From Tubiluchus corallicola (Eukaryota; Priapulida; Priapulimorpha; Priapulimorphida; Tubiluchidae): DNA of 62,000 nucleotides. Positions 23,632-33,624 of this stretch are shown here, one piece after another. Made by a program: the position numbers and the translations under genes. Each line of letters starts with the position of its first letter. The first letter of the stretch is position 1. The notes beneath the pieces are model-generated. The model had not been told where the DNA came from, searched no databases, and saw only the letters and a program-made list of their open reading frames with translations. The DNA is taken from assembly GCA_030141605.1 (NCBI GenBank), contig JAQGDQ010000454.1, positions 1 to 62,000 on the forward strand. Direction: 5' to 3'.

Positions 23632-24244
23632 TTAAAGGAAGACAGGATGATTTTTCATATACTACCCCATTTTCATGTATTATAAAAATGTACATTTTTA
23701 AGTAATTAATACTACAAAAGCGTTTCTGATAATTAAATAATAGATTAAAAACTTAATTAACAGCGAGCGAGCCCAACTAGTAATGACATCACAAACTAAC
23801 ATGATTTTCAACAGCGAAAATAGTCTATAAGCGTGTTGCACGTGTTTGCGAAAACGAAAATTGAAGTACAGTATTACTATAAGATATTCTATGTGTTGTA
23901 TTAAAACTTGGCAAGCTTCAAATTTCAAATTTACCGCTGTGCTCACACATGAGCTGTCGAACGTGTGTAGTTCGTCAGAAACTAACATATCTGAACTGAG
24001 AGGTACAACACCGGTTTTTGTGCAATGTTTCCGAAATGCAGGCACTAGTGCCCGTCTAACTAGCGAATGACATAATTCCATGTAACAACGAAGAACTAGT
24101 GACGCGAACGTGAAATTGTGTTTGTGTGGTAATAATTCTTTCACGTAAATCATTTTTGGAAAAAAATGGTACGTTTTCTCTCAATATTTTAAAGAGTAGA
24201 TTGTTTTGACCTATAGTTTAAGATTGGGTCCGGTTTTGCTTTAG
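23632..24244 (+). mobile_element. T2 element, full-length copy with a 151-codon open frame
   Basis: Starts TTAAAGGAAGACAGGATG and ends GGTCCGGTTTTGCTTTAG, where the usual TTTAA has one change. The minus-strand frame 23698-24153 starts MIYVKELLPHKHNFTFASL and is open for 151 codons across most of the element. In other T2 copies the same start is recognisable but the frame is soon broken. No transposase motif (such as DDD/E spacing) is apparent. Best read as a non-autonomous element with a chance or relic frame. Confidence 0.88.
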
Positions 24245-24689
24245 CTTAATAAGAACCGAGCGAATTAGACTTGCCGAGCCTGGGCTCATTAATGCTTTCA
24301 TTCAATTCTGCTTAATATTCATAGCTTATTCCGTGCAGTATTCATGGTTTTCTAACAAGTTTTTCTGCTGTAGACTTGTAAGCTTGTAATATGGGATTAA
24401 CATTCTTGAATAATCATGATATCGTACACGCCCTGCAATTGCTCTGAATACAATGAAATTAATACTTCATAAAATACTTAACCCTTTCCCGCTCGCACGC
24501 ACGAGTTTTGTGTCTGATTTGTGGTTAACCACCCAACCACTTCAGGCTTTTTGTGCGGTCATACGTTCTACAAGTGTGAGGGCCTGCTGAAAGCTCGTCG
24601 TTATGGCGAGACGGAAATTACTCTTATCTTATTACCAAGGATAAACAATTTGGTTGAATCGGTTGGTTGAAACGTCTTGTTTGAATCGG
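24245..24689. other. No gene seen
   Basis: Contains TTAACCCTTTCCCGCTCGCA at 24479, which resembles the start of another TTAA-type element, but no matching opposite end was found. Confidence 0.35.
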
Positions 24690-25300
24690 ATAAATAGATT
24701 ACCCATGAGCAGTATGGCAGACGAAACAGCTTAAAATTAATATCGAGTCGTGTGGCAATGCATCTAGTTACAAACCAAGCATTTTGCTGCTTAACTACAG
24801 TTGCTGAGGAACCAAAATAACCACAAGGCTATTCATCTCTCCCCATCGGCTTCGATGGTAGGAAAGAAACGAATTAGGCCAATGTATGTAAGAACAAGAC
24901 ATACCAATAAATTAAATAATTCTAAAAAATTCTTAGCACATTGTTTAGAATCACTAAAACAACGAGCCGGTAGTGATGCTTCAGCCTGCTTGAATGGGTA
25001 AATAACCTACCAATGACAGTATGGCAGACGAAACAACTCAAAATTAACATCGAATCATGTGGCATCTAGTTGCAGACTAGGCATTTTGCTGCTTAACTTC
25101 AGTTGCTGAAATATCACAATGACCACTGGGCTATTCATTCCTCCCCAACGGCTGCCATGGTAAGAAGGAAACGAAAAAGGTCAATGTATGTAATAACAGC
25201 ACTCTGAAAATGAATTAAATAATATTATGAAAAATCATCATGTCTTCCTTTAAGCTTGCTAGGCTTAACAGATTCCACATTTGTTACAATTTTACACGTC
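24690..25300. repeat. ~307-bp tandem duplication, two units
   Basis: AGTATGGCAGACGAAACA occurs at 24712 and 25018, and the homology continues through TTTTGCTGCTTAACT.CAGTTG, GGCTATTCAT and GTCAATGTATGTAA. The second unit lost a short piece in the GGCAATGCATCTAG region and both have point changes, so it is not recent. There is no gene in it. Confidence 0.8.
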
Positions 25301-26195
25301 GGGCTGTACAAGAAAAACAAAAACATCGTCTTAAGCAACCCTATCTACCCCACATCAGAAAAAGGGCGGATCTATGAGCAGCAAATGTCAAAGTTTTGGG
25401 GAAACACGACGTGCTCTTCTAACACACAAACAAAAATTTAACATTGTTAGACAAATTTAATCTTTCTATTAGTATCTGGATTTTTCCTGTTTTTGGAGGC
25501 TCTTTTCATCCCGGAAACCAATGTTAATGTTTAGTAACATTATATCTGGTTGCAATTTTTGGTTCTCCAGAATGTTGATGCAGCGTGGTACCATCTAGCA
25601 GGATCAAAATCAACTATAAGTTTACGATCATGAGACGGTCATACTCACACTGGCACGCCAGTGCACACGGCAATTTCGCCATTTTTTGTAAGAAAGTATG
25701 TCTTAAAAACGTCCTTTGAATTTTTAGGAAATTGCTAGGTTTAAGAACTAACATTTTCTTTTCCTTCTCAAGAGTTGCCCCCAAAATTTCGTTGTTGTTT
25801 GGAAAGGAATTCTGTTACCTGATACAAGCTGATTGGTTACATTCCTCCATCCATCCAGTTCTTCGCATGGCTTCGCTTCATTTGAAGCTGTGTGTGTGGC
25901 TTGCAAAAGTAACATTTCTTCGTTTTCATTAGTACTGCTGCTAGATTATTGATTTTTGCGCGCAAGTTAGGATACACAAAGTGCCATGATCATTGTGCAA
26001 GAGCTTCATGTTATATAGTTATTTGTTTCAAAGATCTACATCTCTGTTTTTCTTCACTGACTACACTTAACTGTTAGTGACTGTTAGATACTGTGTCAAC
26101 CAGTTAGTGATGTGGTGTCATAGGACATAAAGTGTGTTAAAGTGCAGGTAGGCACAACTGCCTAGCGTATTGCTATTAGTGTAAAATAAATAGGC
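25301..26195. other. No gene seen
   Basis: AT-rich sequence with open frames of 61-66 codons lacking splice or domain support. Confidence 0.4.
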
Positions 26196-26333
26196 TTGAA
26201 AAATCGAAAAAACTAGTTGCAAACCAAAAGGCTGGTTAACACTTGTAAAGAAATAACTCTTCTAGTTAAAAACAACGTAACTTTATTAAAAACTTTCACA
26301 CTAACAAGTTAAAAGTTAAAATCATGCAAAAAG

Positions 26334-26363
26334 GTTTCGACTAGCCACTGCTGTCATCATCAG
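26334..26363 (-). ncRNA. Hammerhead-ribozyme-like core (left arm)
   Basis: On the minus strand: CTGATGA, then stem II GAC-AGC-AGTG-GCT-A-GTC, then GAAAC. Stem II pairs as GAC/GTC and AGC/GCT with a 4-base loop and one bulged A. The conserved CUGAUGA and GAAA boxes are intact. A stem III and a UH cleavage site are not obvious downstream, so activity cannot be claimed. Confidence 0.5.
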
Positions 26364-26554
26364 TGGTAAATTTACAAACATACAACCAGTTTGTGTAGGC
26401 AGAGCCTATTATGCATTAATTGAGTAGTCAAGTTACTTTATCAATTTCTTCACTGGTCTGTTTATTCATCACCTATTTAGCTTCCGTTAACTACTTAATT
26501 AGTGCATAAGAGGCTTTGCCTATATAAACTGGTTGTATTTTTGTAAACTCACCA

Positions 26555-26584
26555 CTGATGATGACAGCAGCAGCTAGTCGAAAC
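26555..26584 (+). ncRNA. Hammerhead-ribozyme-like core (right arm)
   Basis: CTGATGA, stem II GAC-AGC-AGCA-GCT-A-GTC, then GAAAC, followed by GTTTGGCATGATT. The stem II pairs are the same as in the left arm while the loop differs (AGCA against AGTG), so the helix is kept while the loop drifts. Stem III and cleavage site are unresolved. Confidence 0.5.
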
Positions 26585-26789
26585 GTTTGGCATGATTTGA
26601 ACTTTTAATTTTTTAATGTAAAAGTTTTAATAAAGTTGTGTTGTTTTAAACTATAAATGTTTCTATGTGCCTGTGATAAAAATTGACTTGGAGAAATAAC
26701 TATTTCAAAACTGAGCAAACTTGTTGTATAAGACAATCTTGAATGTGTTCCGTACCCCTCTTTTTTTGATACTAAACAGATGTTTACCA

Positions 26790-26985
26790 ACCTACCTGCA
26801 TATGGTCGGTTAGAAATGTCAAGCGTGCAGCCATTCCACCATGGTGAAATCTTCATAGCATTTTCAAAAAATCTAATAATACCATCATAGTTGCCATAGC
26901 AACGTACCGTGTGTGGTTGTGTAGGCCTACTGGTGATGTAACCCAATCCAAAGACTAAACAATGGTCTTCATCAACCTATCCACC
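26790..26985 (-). CDS. Candidate coding exon, minus strand, product unknown
   Basis: Read on the minus strand the frame is open from just after a TAG near 26987 and includes GYITSRPTQPHTVRCYGNYD and MKISPWWNGCTLDISNRPYA. It meets an excellent donor, CAG followed by GTAGGT (about 26789 down to 26784), in phase 1. Composition (Trp, Cys, Tyr, Gly) is protein-like and the DNA is not one of the window's repeats. The upstream acceptor is weak (GGATAG without a pyrimidine tract). The frame also stays open past the donor to 113 codons. No family is recognised. Confidence 0.33.
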
Positions 26986-27152
26986 TGGTTGCTTAGCAAC
27001 CGAAACAATGCGGAAGTTAATGCTGCAAACGAGCACGTGTATGAGCAAATTGGGAGCCTCAGTCCAAGGAAAAGAAGAGGGTTTCTGTCCCTGAGGAGGT
27101 GCAAGCTAAGAGATGGAGGGGAGAGGCGGTTTCCTAGCAGGAGGAATTGTGA
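26962..27152 (+). CDS. Candidate 5' coding exon, plus strand, product unknown
   Basis: ATG 26962 has a strong context (A at -3, G at +4) and an in-frame TAA just upstream. The frame reads MVFINLSTWLLSNRNN, then NEHVYEQIGSLSPRKRRGF and a basic tail. It meets a donor GTGAGT at 27153 in phase 1. It overlaps the opposite-strand candidate by about 24 bp, so at most one is likely right, or they are divergent first exons. No family is recognised. Confidence 0.28.
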
Positions 27153-27214
27153 GTTTGAGTATTGTCTCATAATAAAGAATCAGCATTGTGTAATTTTATG
27201 ATAAAATCATAAGG

Positions 27215-27665
27215 CAAGTCATTGTTACGAACAATGAGTATGTAACATTGTTGTTTGAATAACGTAGAGGATGAATTGCATGTAATTGCCTGAATGCCCC
27301 ACTGTACGCTCATATAAGAGAGGAATTCTTTCTGATTTCTGTAGTAACTTTCATTATATGTCCTCTAATGAGCAGTTTGTGGTTTTAAATGAGTCATAAG
27401 ATGTAGAACTTATTAAAATTAATGCCAAATTGGTCCACAAAATATTTAAACATAGGCCTGAATGAGATAACTCAGTGCAAGTCTTACTGACTGACTAACT
27501 GTAATACATAACTGTAATACATATGTAGTATATATATGAATGTAGCTCTGTTGTATGCGTTTTTTGTGCTTGAGCCATTATTCCACTTATATGTGGTTTC
27601 TTTGCCCAGATGTATAATGTTTTTAAGTTGTTTTTCTTTGTAATTTGCTTTTTGCTTAATGGTTC
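27215..27665 (+). mobile_element. LINE remnant: C-terminal end and 3' UTR
   Basis: Pieces in shifted frames give VEDELHVI, LYAHIRE and MSSNEQFVVLNE, then VELIKINAKLVHKIFKHR before a stop. This is the Cys/His-type C-terminal region of LINE proteins (R.C..C...EDE.H....CPLY...R ... MSSNE.FVFLN). Frameshifts and stops make it dead. A ~185-bp 3' part (CTGTTGTATGCGTTTTTTGTGC ... ATATGTGGTTTCTTTG) is shared with 43546-43740. Confidence 0.72.
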
Positions 27666-27727
27666 ATAAATAAATATGGCTCTGGTTTTTATTGAAGGCC
27701 CAATTTGGTCTGTAAATTCAATCAGGA

Positions 27728-28030
27728 TTTGTACGGCTGTTCTCCTCAATGCGACGTGTTTTATTTGTATTTCGACGCTGCTGTCTTAAGTAGAATATTA
27801 AACTACTAAACGTTACAACATTAAATCTCTAAAGAACATTTTTTTCTAGATTTGTGCTGCTCTTCTTATTATGGCGTGTTTTATTTTAATTCGACGCTGT
27901 TGTCTTAAGTAGAGTATTAAACTGCCAAATGTCACGACATTTTTTAAAGAGCATTTTTCTCTAGATCTGTATGGCTGTACTCCTTAATGCTGCGTGTTTT
28001 ATTTGTACTTCGACGCTGTTGTCTTCGTTG
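27728..28030. repeat. 119-bp tandem repeat, three units
   Basis: TCGACGCTG occurs at 27772, 27891 and 28010, exactly 119 bp apart. Each is preceded by GTGTTTTATTT and followed in the first two by TGTCTTAAGTAGA.TATTAAACT. Unit ends carry TTTTTCTCTAGAT.TGT. There is no coding content. Confidence 0.88.
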
Positions 28031-28231
28031 GAACTTCATGGCTTTCAATATGTAGTCGCCACAGATCTGATTGAAACAAAAACATTTATTGCTTTATTCT
28101 GTGGATTATTTCATTTTATTAACGGATTTTGGTTTCCTAGTCTGAAGTTGCCATAATCATAAGTTTAAATGGGAAGAAAATGAAATTTTTGGGAATGCCT
28201 ATATCCCAAAAAACCTGCTTGAAAAACATGT
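28031..28231. other. Spacer
   Basis: AT-rich; nothing recognised. Confidence 0.4.
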
Positions 28232-28608
28232 AATAAGCCGTTTCACAGTTCCAGCGATTGATGATGATCATCGTGAAAAAGTCAAAGGTTAAGTGTATCA
28301 GACAACACATTTGTGTACACTTGACCACACCTCGCAGCCTATGAAGTTGTAATAGTAACAGTTTTAACAGCTAGATAGAACCTTACCTAGTTCATTTTTT
28401 CTTATTGTCTAGCAAGATCCTGCTAGTAAATTGCTTTACGCACAGAGGCATAATTAAGGCATAATAACAACTGAAGGTACTGAATTGGTGCGGCAGACGG
28501 CTTTGCTTTAGCACATATCATGTGCGGTTGTAATTAAGACGCATTGCTGTGGTACACTTAACCTTTGACCTACAGCAACTGCACAATGAAAGTGTGAAAT
28601 GACTTATT
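28232..28608 (-). mobile_element. A element, copy 2
   Basis: Starts AATAAGCCGTTTCACAGTTC and ends AAGTGTGAAATGACTTATT, in reverse relative to the copy at 14414. It shares GTCAAAGGTTAAGTGTA, AGAACCTTACCTAGTTCATTT, GCAAGATCCTGCTAGTAAA and TTAACCTTTGACCTACAGCAA. Confidence 0.85.
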
Positions 28609-28624
28609 GGAAAAAAGTGAGTTA

Positions 28625-28990
28625 TTTTTAACAAGTTAAAATATTCATGCTAACTGGTAAAAAGTCACTGTATCACCGTCCCAGTGTCCACCACTGGCTC
28701 ACTAAAAACACATTGTTGATCTTGCTGGCAATGTAAAGCAATTTAAACTATTGCTTACTGTGGAAGGAGTGTGTTAGGAATACTCTGATGATTTTTTGAA
28801 TATTACACAATATTGCTTAAACTTTTTTGAAACGAATTACCATTAAAATTGCTGCTCATTGGAGCCCTCGTGGGAATTTAAATTTCCATGCTTTTATGCA
28901 TCGTTACTCCTAACCCAAGCTTTATATGCAATAAGACGACATGTAAGTGATATAAAATTTCAACTAACTTTTAAGCTTTGTTTATAAAAA
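28625..28990 (+). mobile_element. T1-related fragment, strongly diverged
   Basis: It keeps the T1 order: ACTGGTAAAAAGTCACTGTA, TCCACCACTGGCTCACTAAAAA, GAATTACCATTAAAATTGCTGC, GGGAATTTAAATTTCCATG and TATGCAATAAGACGACATGTAAG. Ends are not preserved. It resembles the fragment at 51315-51656 more than the canonical T1 copies, so there may be an older subfamily. Confidence 0.65.
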
Positions 28991-29152
28991 GTGTTTTTCA
29001 TGCATTAAGAAACAACACAGTCTTATAGAGAATGTATGATTTCCCATGAAATGCTGACTTTGCTGTGACGCGCCTTTTTGTTTTCTCCGTTTATGTTTTT
29101 CAGTTCCTTGTTTTGTTTACTGTTTTTCTGTTCAATTTCCATGTTTGTTTAG
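28991..29152. other. Spacer with pyrimidine-rich end
   Basis: Ends in a T-rich stretch (GTTTTTCTGTTCAATTTCC ... TTTGTTTAG) that could be an acceptor at 29152. Confidence 0.3.
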
Positions 29153-29455
29153 GCTTTTTGCGCGCCACCTACCGAGCACGTTTTTGTACAAAGCGACTTC
29201 TTCAAAATTCCTTGCAGAAGGCAAGACAGAATCTGCAGAAATCTTGTATCAAACCGCTTGGGTGCTTGTACTTGTTTTTCAGAAGTATTTTTCGTTGGAA
29301 TCCTCACATCAAGAATTGATTTCTCTTGAAAAACAGATGGTAGGCATTTCACATTGCAACTGTTTCAGATGATGTTAACTAAGTCTTCATTCCACACTTG
29401 CTGCAAGGACTATGAGAATGTGCCGATACGTTTTTGTTCACAATTCGGTATTCAC
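29153..29455 (+). CDS. Cluster of candidate exons, product unknown
   Basis: Several splice-like signals lie together. There is an acceptor TTTGTTTAG at 29152, with an open frame containing KATSSKFLAEGKTESAEILY and LESSHQELISLEKQM. There is a strong acceptor CTTGTTTTTCAG near 29281. There is an acceptor CAACTGTTTCAG at 29367-29368, with an 87-nt open segment (MMLTKSSFHTCCKDYENVP) to a GTAAGT donor near 29456. The last segment also stays open to a TAA at about 29523 with a Ser/Asp-rich end. These cannot all belong to one transcript, because the frames differ and the gaps are too short to be introns. At most one or two are real. Confidence 0.25.
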
Positions 29456-29617
29456 GTAAGTGGCGGTGACAGTGGTGACGGCGATGACGACACCAGCACC
29501 AGCCTGAATAGTTCTTCATCTTAACCCTTTACCTTCCCACAATAATCAGTACAAGTAGCAAGTATAATTATTTTCTTCATTTTGTGCAGTTCACATATGC
29601 TGCCACTAATTGTGTGT
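29456..29617. other. Spacer
   Basis: Includes a GTGGTGACGGCGATGACGAC stretch encoding Asp/Gly if read through from the preceding frame. TTAACCCTTT near 29522 resembles a TTAA-element start. Confidence 0.35.
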
Positions 29618-30227
29618 TTGCACAGCAAAATCGTCCAGTTCTTTCTATTCATTCACACATCACGAATCTCCATTTCAAAAGGATCATTTTAATACCAAGC
29701 TCAGCACTCTATGTTATTTCTAAGCTGAAATAATCCACGGTGAAGTTGAGGTGCAGGCTATGGACTGAAAAACATAACCTTGATAAAATCACTGTTTAAA
29801 GTCAGCCATTGTTTTTGTCGCATTTTTACAAAACACTTAGCAACCACACAAATGTTGATTGCAATGAACTTTGCAAGAGCACATTGAAGTTATGTTTAAA
29901 TTCAGTAGATGGCTCTTTCTGACCATGATCTGGTCTTGTCAACTGAAAAATGACAGCTTCCATGAGCTACTATCGGAGTTTGAAAATACACGTTTTTTTA
30001 CAATTACAGTACTAGTTATTAGCCAGAAAACTGGGTGCAGAGTTATAAAATTAAATTTTTGGTATTTTTTGAACATTTTCTTGATAATTTGATGCTAGAA
30101 TATAAAAGTCCAATATGTTTAGCGTTTGTTTTTATAAAAAACAAAAATTTGACATTTGACCGAATGTTTGGTGCATTTTACTTTGAAGCATCATGAGGTT
30201 GTTTTAACAATGCTAACTCATAGACGG
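29618..30227 (+). mobile_element. G element, copy 2
   Basis: Full-length relative of 7899-8467 with ATAACCTTGATAAAATCACTG and TGTTTTTATAAAAAACAAAA retained. Both are also kept in the copy at 33014, so the copy at 7899 has internal deletions. Ends are drifted. Confidence 0.82.
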
Positions 30228-30607
30228 TTTTGTTTTGCAACCACACAATTACTATTGCATGAATGAAGTTTACACGCCTTAGCACCACCCCAGTCCATTA
30301 TTTCACTGTTAAGTGACTCAACTCTTCTCGAATGACACTCTCTGATGGATTTACAATTATCATGGCTGTAGGCTAAACAAGTTAAACAAGAAATGAACGT
30401 GTTAACAACTAGTTGTAACTTGCTCTAACATATTTTTATGATATGACGCCAGTTCAGAGGTTCTCTTACGTCTGTGGAGCCTCTCAGTCTGAGATTAGAT
30501 TTAGATTTAAACTTAGATTTGATTTAGATTTAGATTTATTTCCCACAAATGCAATGTAAATTCAATGATACGTAACAATAATCGCGAAATGGCATGCCAA
30601 AACAGCT
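30228..30607. other. Spacer with GATTTA repeat
   Basis: A short hexanucleotide array of GATTTA units with slips occupies about 30493-30540. Nothing else. Confidence 0.5.
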
Positions 30608-31013
30608 GATAAGCCTTTCCACTGTTTGGTTATGCTGGTGCGCTATTGCTGTAGGTCAGAAGTTAAGTGTACCACAGTAACGCGTTTTAGCTACAACCGT
30701 CACATTTTACCAATTGGCATGAGCATTTTAAATTATTATTTCTAGTTACGTATGTCTTTCCAGCAGGTAAGTGAAATGCCAAGTAATATAGATTTCCATG
30801 GGAAGTTTCTTTTGGACATAGTTTAACATTGCCTTTTCTTCCCCTGATTTACGTTGTGCGTATATGACGTCATGTAATGGCGCCGTTGGAGATCTAAAAT
30901 GAAAAATTACTATATAATTATATAATTACTATATAATTACTATATACTATAATATAATTTTTAAGGCCATTTTTCTGAAACCTACTTCGGGTGCCTCTTT
31001 TCTTGTCCTTTAA
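30608..31013. mobile_element. Chimeric element: left end of A joined to right part of T1
   Basis: Starts GATAAGCCTTTCCACTGTTT (A-type end), continues with GGTCAGAAGTTAAGTGTACC and CTACAACCGTCAC, then switches at about 30705 to T1 sequence (CATTTTACCAATTGGCATG). It ends in the T1 terminus TTTTCTTGTCCTTTAA. It carries the T1 TGACGTCA at 30865-30872. Confidence 0.75.
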
Positions 31014-31807
31014 ATACATTACATGATTTATACGTACATAATACTTTATAACAACAGCAACAACAACAACAACAACAATTCCCTCTGATTTGAAGCTTGA
31101 ACATTAACAATGGTAACATGAACCACCCAAGTTGACTGAACGTGTCTTTAGCTAGAAAATTTAATAGTTTCGTTTTCATTTTGCCCACCAGGAACTGAAA
31201 TTCCACCTCCGCACACGTCTGATCTCTCTTTCATAAACACTTCTAATCACGCTATGCTTGTCGTAGATCCGCCCACCCCTCACAGGCAAACGTCTCACAA
31301 GGCTCACCTTGTCAGAGGTAATGACTATTGAGAGATTCTCGTCATTCTCAGTGTGTTAGCGTGTGGAAGCGATGGTTTTTTTTGTGTCGTGATCTCCACC
31401 TGAAGTGGGATAATTATATCGAATGTGAAGAGAGTTTGATTGGACACAAAATGGTCAAATACTGACCGATTCGTGTGTTTGTTTTGCGGCGCGCGTGCAC
31501 AAGTATTTGATGCAACAGAATTGCGTAATTGCGCGCGTTTTACGCGACACAATAGTTTTCGTGACGCGGCTTAATGAACGCGAATATTTGTTCCTGCAAT
31601 TAATTCAAATGTAGCAAAAAGTATTGTCAGTACGTGCTCAGTGCACGCCCATCTATTGTGTAACTCCCGCACGCACGTGCACGCATAAGTACTTAATTAA
31701 TTTAAACATATGTTTATTGAATAACAAGCACTACACTAGGGCTTGAACAGACAGCTTTTAACAACTGATGTTTTCGCCAATGAAACGTAACACTCAAATG
31801 ACATACT
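31014..31807. other. No gene seen
   Basis: Contains a short CAACAACAACAACAA run (about 31054-31079). A 75-codon minus-strand frame (31325-31552) has no support. Confidence 0.4.
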
Positions 31808-32204
31808 TGAAAAGGGATACTTGAAGTAGGTTTCAGAAAAATCGCCTTAAAAATTATATTTCTTTACAGCAATTTTACGCATATATCGTACTCGCGTTAA
31901 AAGGAATTTTTGTTTGTTTTTATTTTAAATCTCCCGCAACACTGTTCCGACAGCTTACATGACGTCATATCATCACAACGTAAATCAGGGGAAAAAACGA
32001 AATGCTAAATTATGTCCCAAAAAAACAATCCATGCAAATCTATATTACTTAGCATTTTGCTCTCGCCCACCGTTAATTAAGTTTTTAATATATTATTTAA
32101 TTATCAGAAACGCTTTTGCAGTATTAATAATAGTGTTAAGATGTATGATTTTATCTGACTTGAAAATGGGATAGTATATGAAAAATCATCCTGACTCCCT
32201 TTAA
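31808..32204. mobile_element. Chimeric element: left part of T1 joined to an end of T2
   Basis: T1 sequence from ATACTTGAAGTAGGTTTCAG to ATTACTTAGCATTTTGCT switches at about 32061 to T2 sequence (CTCGCCCACCGTTAATTAAG) and ends AAATCATCCTGACTCCCTTTAA. TGACGTCA of the T1 part is at 31960-31967. The final TTAA at 32201-32204 is also the first TTAA of the next element. Confidence 0.75.
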
Positions 32205-32745
32205 AAGAAAACCGGATGATTATTTAGACTCAAACTCATTTTAATTTACAGTCCAAAATATACATTTTCTTGCCTATAAAAGTTAGCAATTGTTTCATAT
32301 ATTTTAAAAATTAGCTTAGAAAGTTAATTAACGGCAACCGAACACAGCTATTGCTTACGTCAGAAACTAACCACAATTTGTGCAATAATCTTCCCTTGCG
32401 CGTCAAGCGCGTTTGCGTAAGTGCTACTCCTTAAACGCATGTTGTCACAAAAATGGGTTCTACGTCATATTACGTCAGAAACTAACACTGCAGTTCATGA
32501 TCATGGTTATCACCGTACTGCCTTCTATTTGTCGGCCACACGAATGTGACAAAAAGGCACCGTTGACAATCTTAGTGAAATTCACTGAGCCGCGCGTAGC
32601 TTCGAAAGTTTAACGAAATTTGAGTATCCGAGGTAATTATTATTTAATCTAAGCTTTGATTTAGAAAAGCAATTGTAGTTTTCAATATTTTAGAGCATTC
32701 TTTATTCTGAACTAATGCCTACACAATTGTCCGGTTTTCCTTTAA
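32201..32745 (+). mobile_element. T2-related element, strongly diverged
   Basis: Starts TTAAAAGAAAACCGGATGAT and ends TTGTCCGGTTTTCCTTTAA, so terminal inverted repeats of about 15 bp are clear. Inside are GTTAATTAACGGC and two ACGTCAGAAACTAAC motifs. The interior differs so much from other T2 copies that it may be a related family. Confidence 0.7.
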
Positions 32746-33013
32746 GTAAACTTATGTTAGTGCGCTGAGCTTGGCTGGCATCATTAACAGCAAAAAGAGA
32801 AAGGTACACCCGCTGTTAATTCACACTTTTGCTTTAGGCGATTAAGCAGAAAAGTGTGTCGTCTAATCGTTTTTGACAGCTTGGTATCTGGTGCCTGACC
32901 TTAGCTTTAATGCAGTACTTTCAGCTCATAAGTAATACAGCAGAGCAAACGTGTACTCTGAACTATACAATTTAATATTATAACTATTATATGTGTGCTT
33001 GCATAGGAAAATA
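32746..33013. other. Spacer
   Basis: AT-rich; nothing recognised. Confidence 0.4.
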
Positions 33014-33624
33014 GTCTATAAGTCGGCAATTAAGCTTTTCTAGTTATTTACAGTTGTCCTGAATCTCTATTTCACGAGGATCATTTTGATACGAAGCTCA
33101 TTGCTGTATGTTATTTCTAAGCTGAGATAATCTGTGTTGAAGTTGAGATACGAAATGCTCACTGAAAAACATAATCTTGAGAAAATCACTGTTAAGGTTT
33201 GCCAATTGTTTTTTGTTGCGTTTCTACAAAACACTTAGCAACCGCTCAAATGTCGGATGCTACGGACGTTGCAGGAACACTTTGAAGTTTGTTAAATCAA
33301 TAGATGGTTTCCTGACGAAGACCTGGGTTTGGCAACAGAAAAAACAGTAAGCAAATGGCTGTTTCCACGAGTTACTGTCCACGAAATACAAGTTTTTTTT
33401 ACAAATACAGTACTAGTTTCTAGCCAAAAAAGTAGATTACGGGGTTATGAAATTTGATTTTTAGTATTTTTGAACCTTTTGTTGATAATTTGATGCTAGA
33501 ATATTAAAGTCCAATATATTTGGTGTCTGTTTTTATAAAAAACGAAAAATTGACATTTGACCAAATTTTTGGTGCATTCTACTGGAAACACCATAACGTA
33601 GTTTTAACTATGCAGATCTATGGA
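33014..33624 (+). mobile_element. G element, copy 3
   Basis: Starts TCTATAAGTCGGCAATTAAG and ends TATGCAGATCTATGGACAG. The interior is collinear with 29618-30227. This copy shows the left terminal sequence best. Confidence 0.85.

Larger units (their letters stand above)
26196..26657. mobile_element. P element copy 1: palindrome with hammerhead-like cores
   Basis: Two inverted arms of about 165 bp (about 26264-26434 and 26493-26657) flank a ~60 bp centre containing CACTGGTCTGTTTATTCATC. Read outward, each arm has a TATA-like sequence (GCCTATATAAACTGG in the right arm), then CTGATGATGAC...GTCGAAAC, then AATAAAGTTGTG, a poly(A)-signal-like hexamer. CTGATGA...GAAAC is the hammerhead ribozyme core seen in Penelope-like retroelements. 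A left flank of about 65 bp (CTAGTTGCAAACCAAAAG...) is also shared with copy 2. No protein is encoded. Confidence 0.8.

Noticed and set aside
23698-24153. T2 frame as a host gene
   Set aside because: It lies entirely inside a repeat with copies elsewhere in the window where the frame is broken.
24479-24520. TTAACCCTTTCCCGC as a further TTAA transposon
   Set aside because: No matching inverted end or second copy was found. Similar lone motifs at 29522 and 40725 were rejected for the same reason.
26605-26946. The full 113-codon minus-strand frame as one intact gene
   Set aside because: Its first codon is TTG and its C-terminal third runs into the P element arm. Only the part before the GTAGGT donor was kept as an exon candidate.
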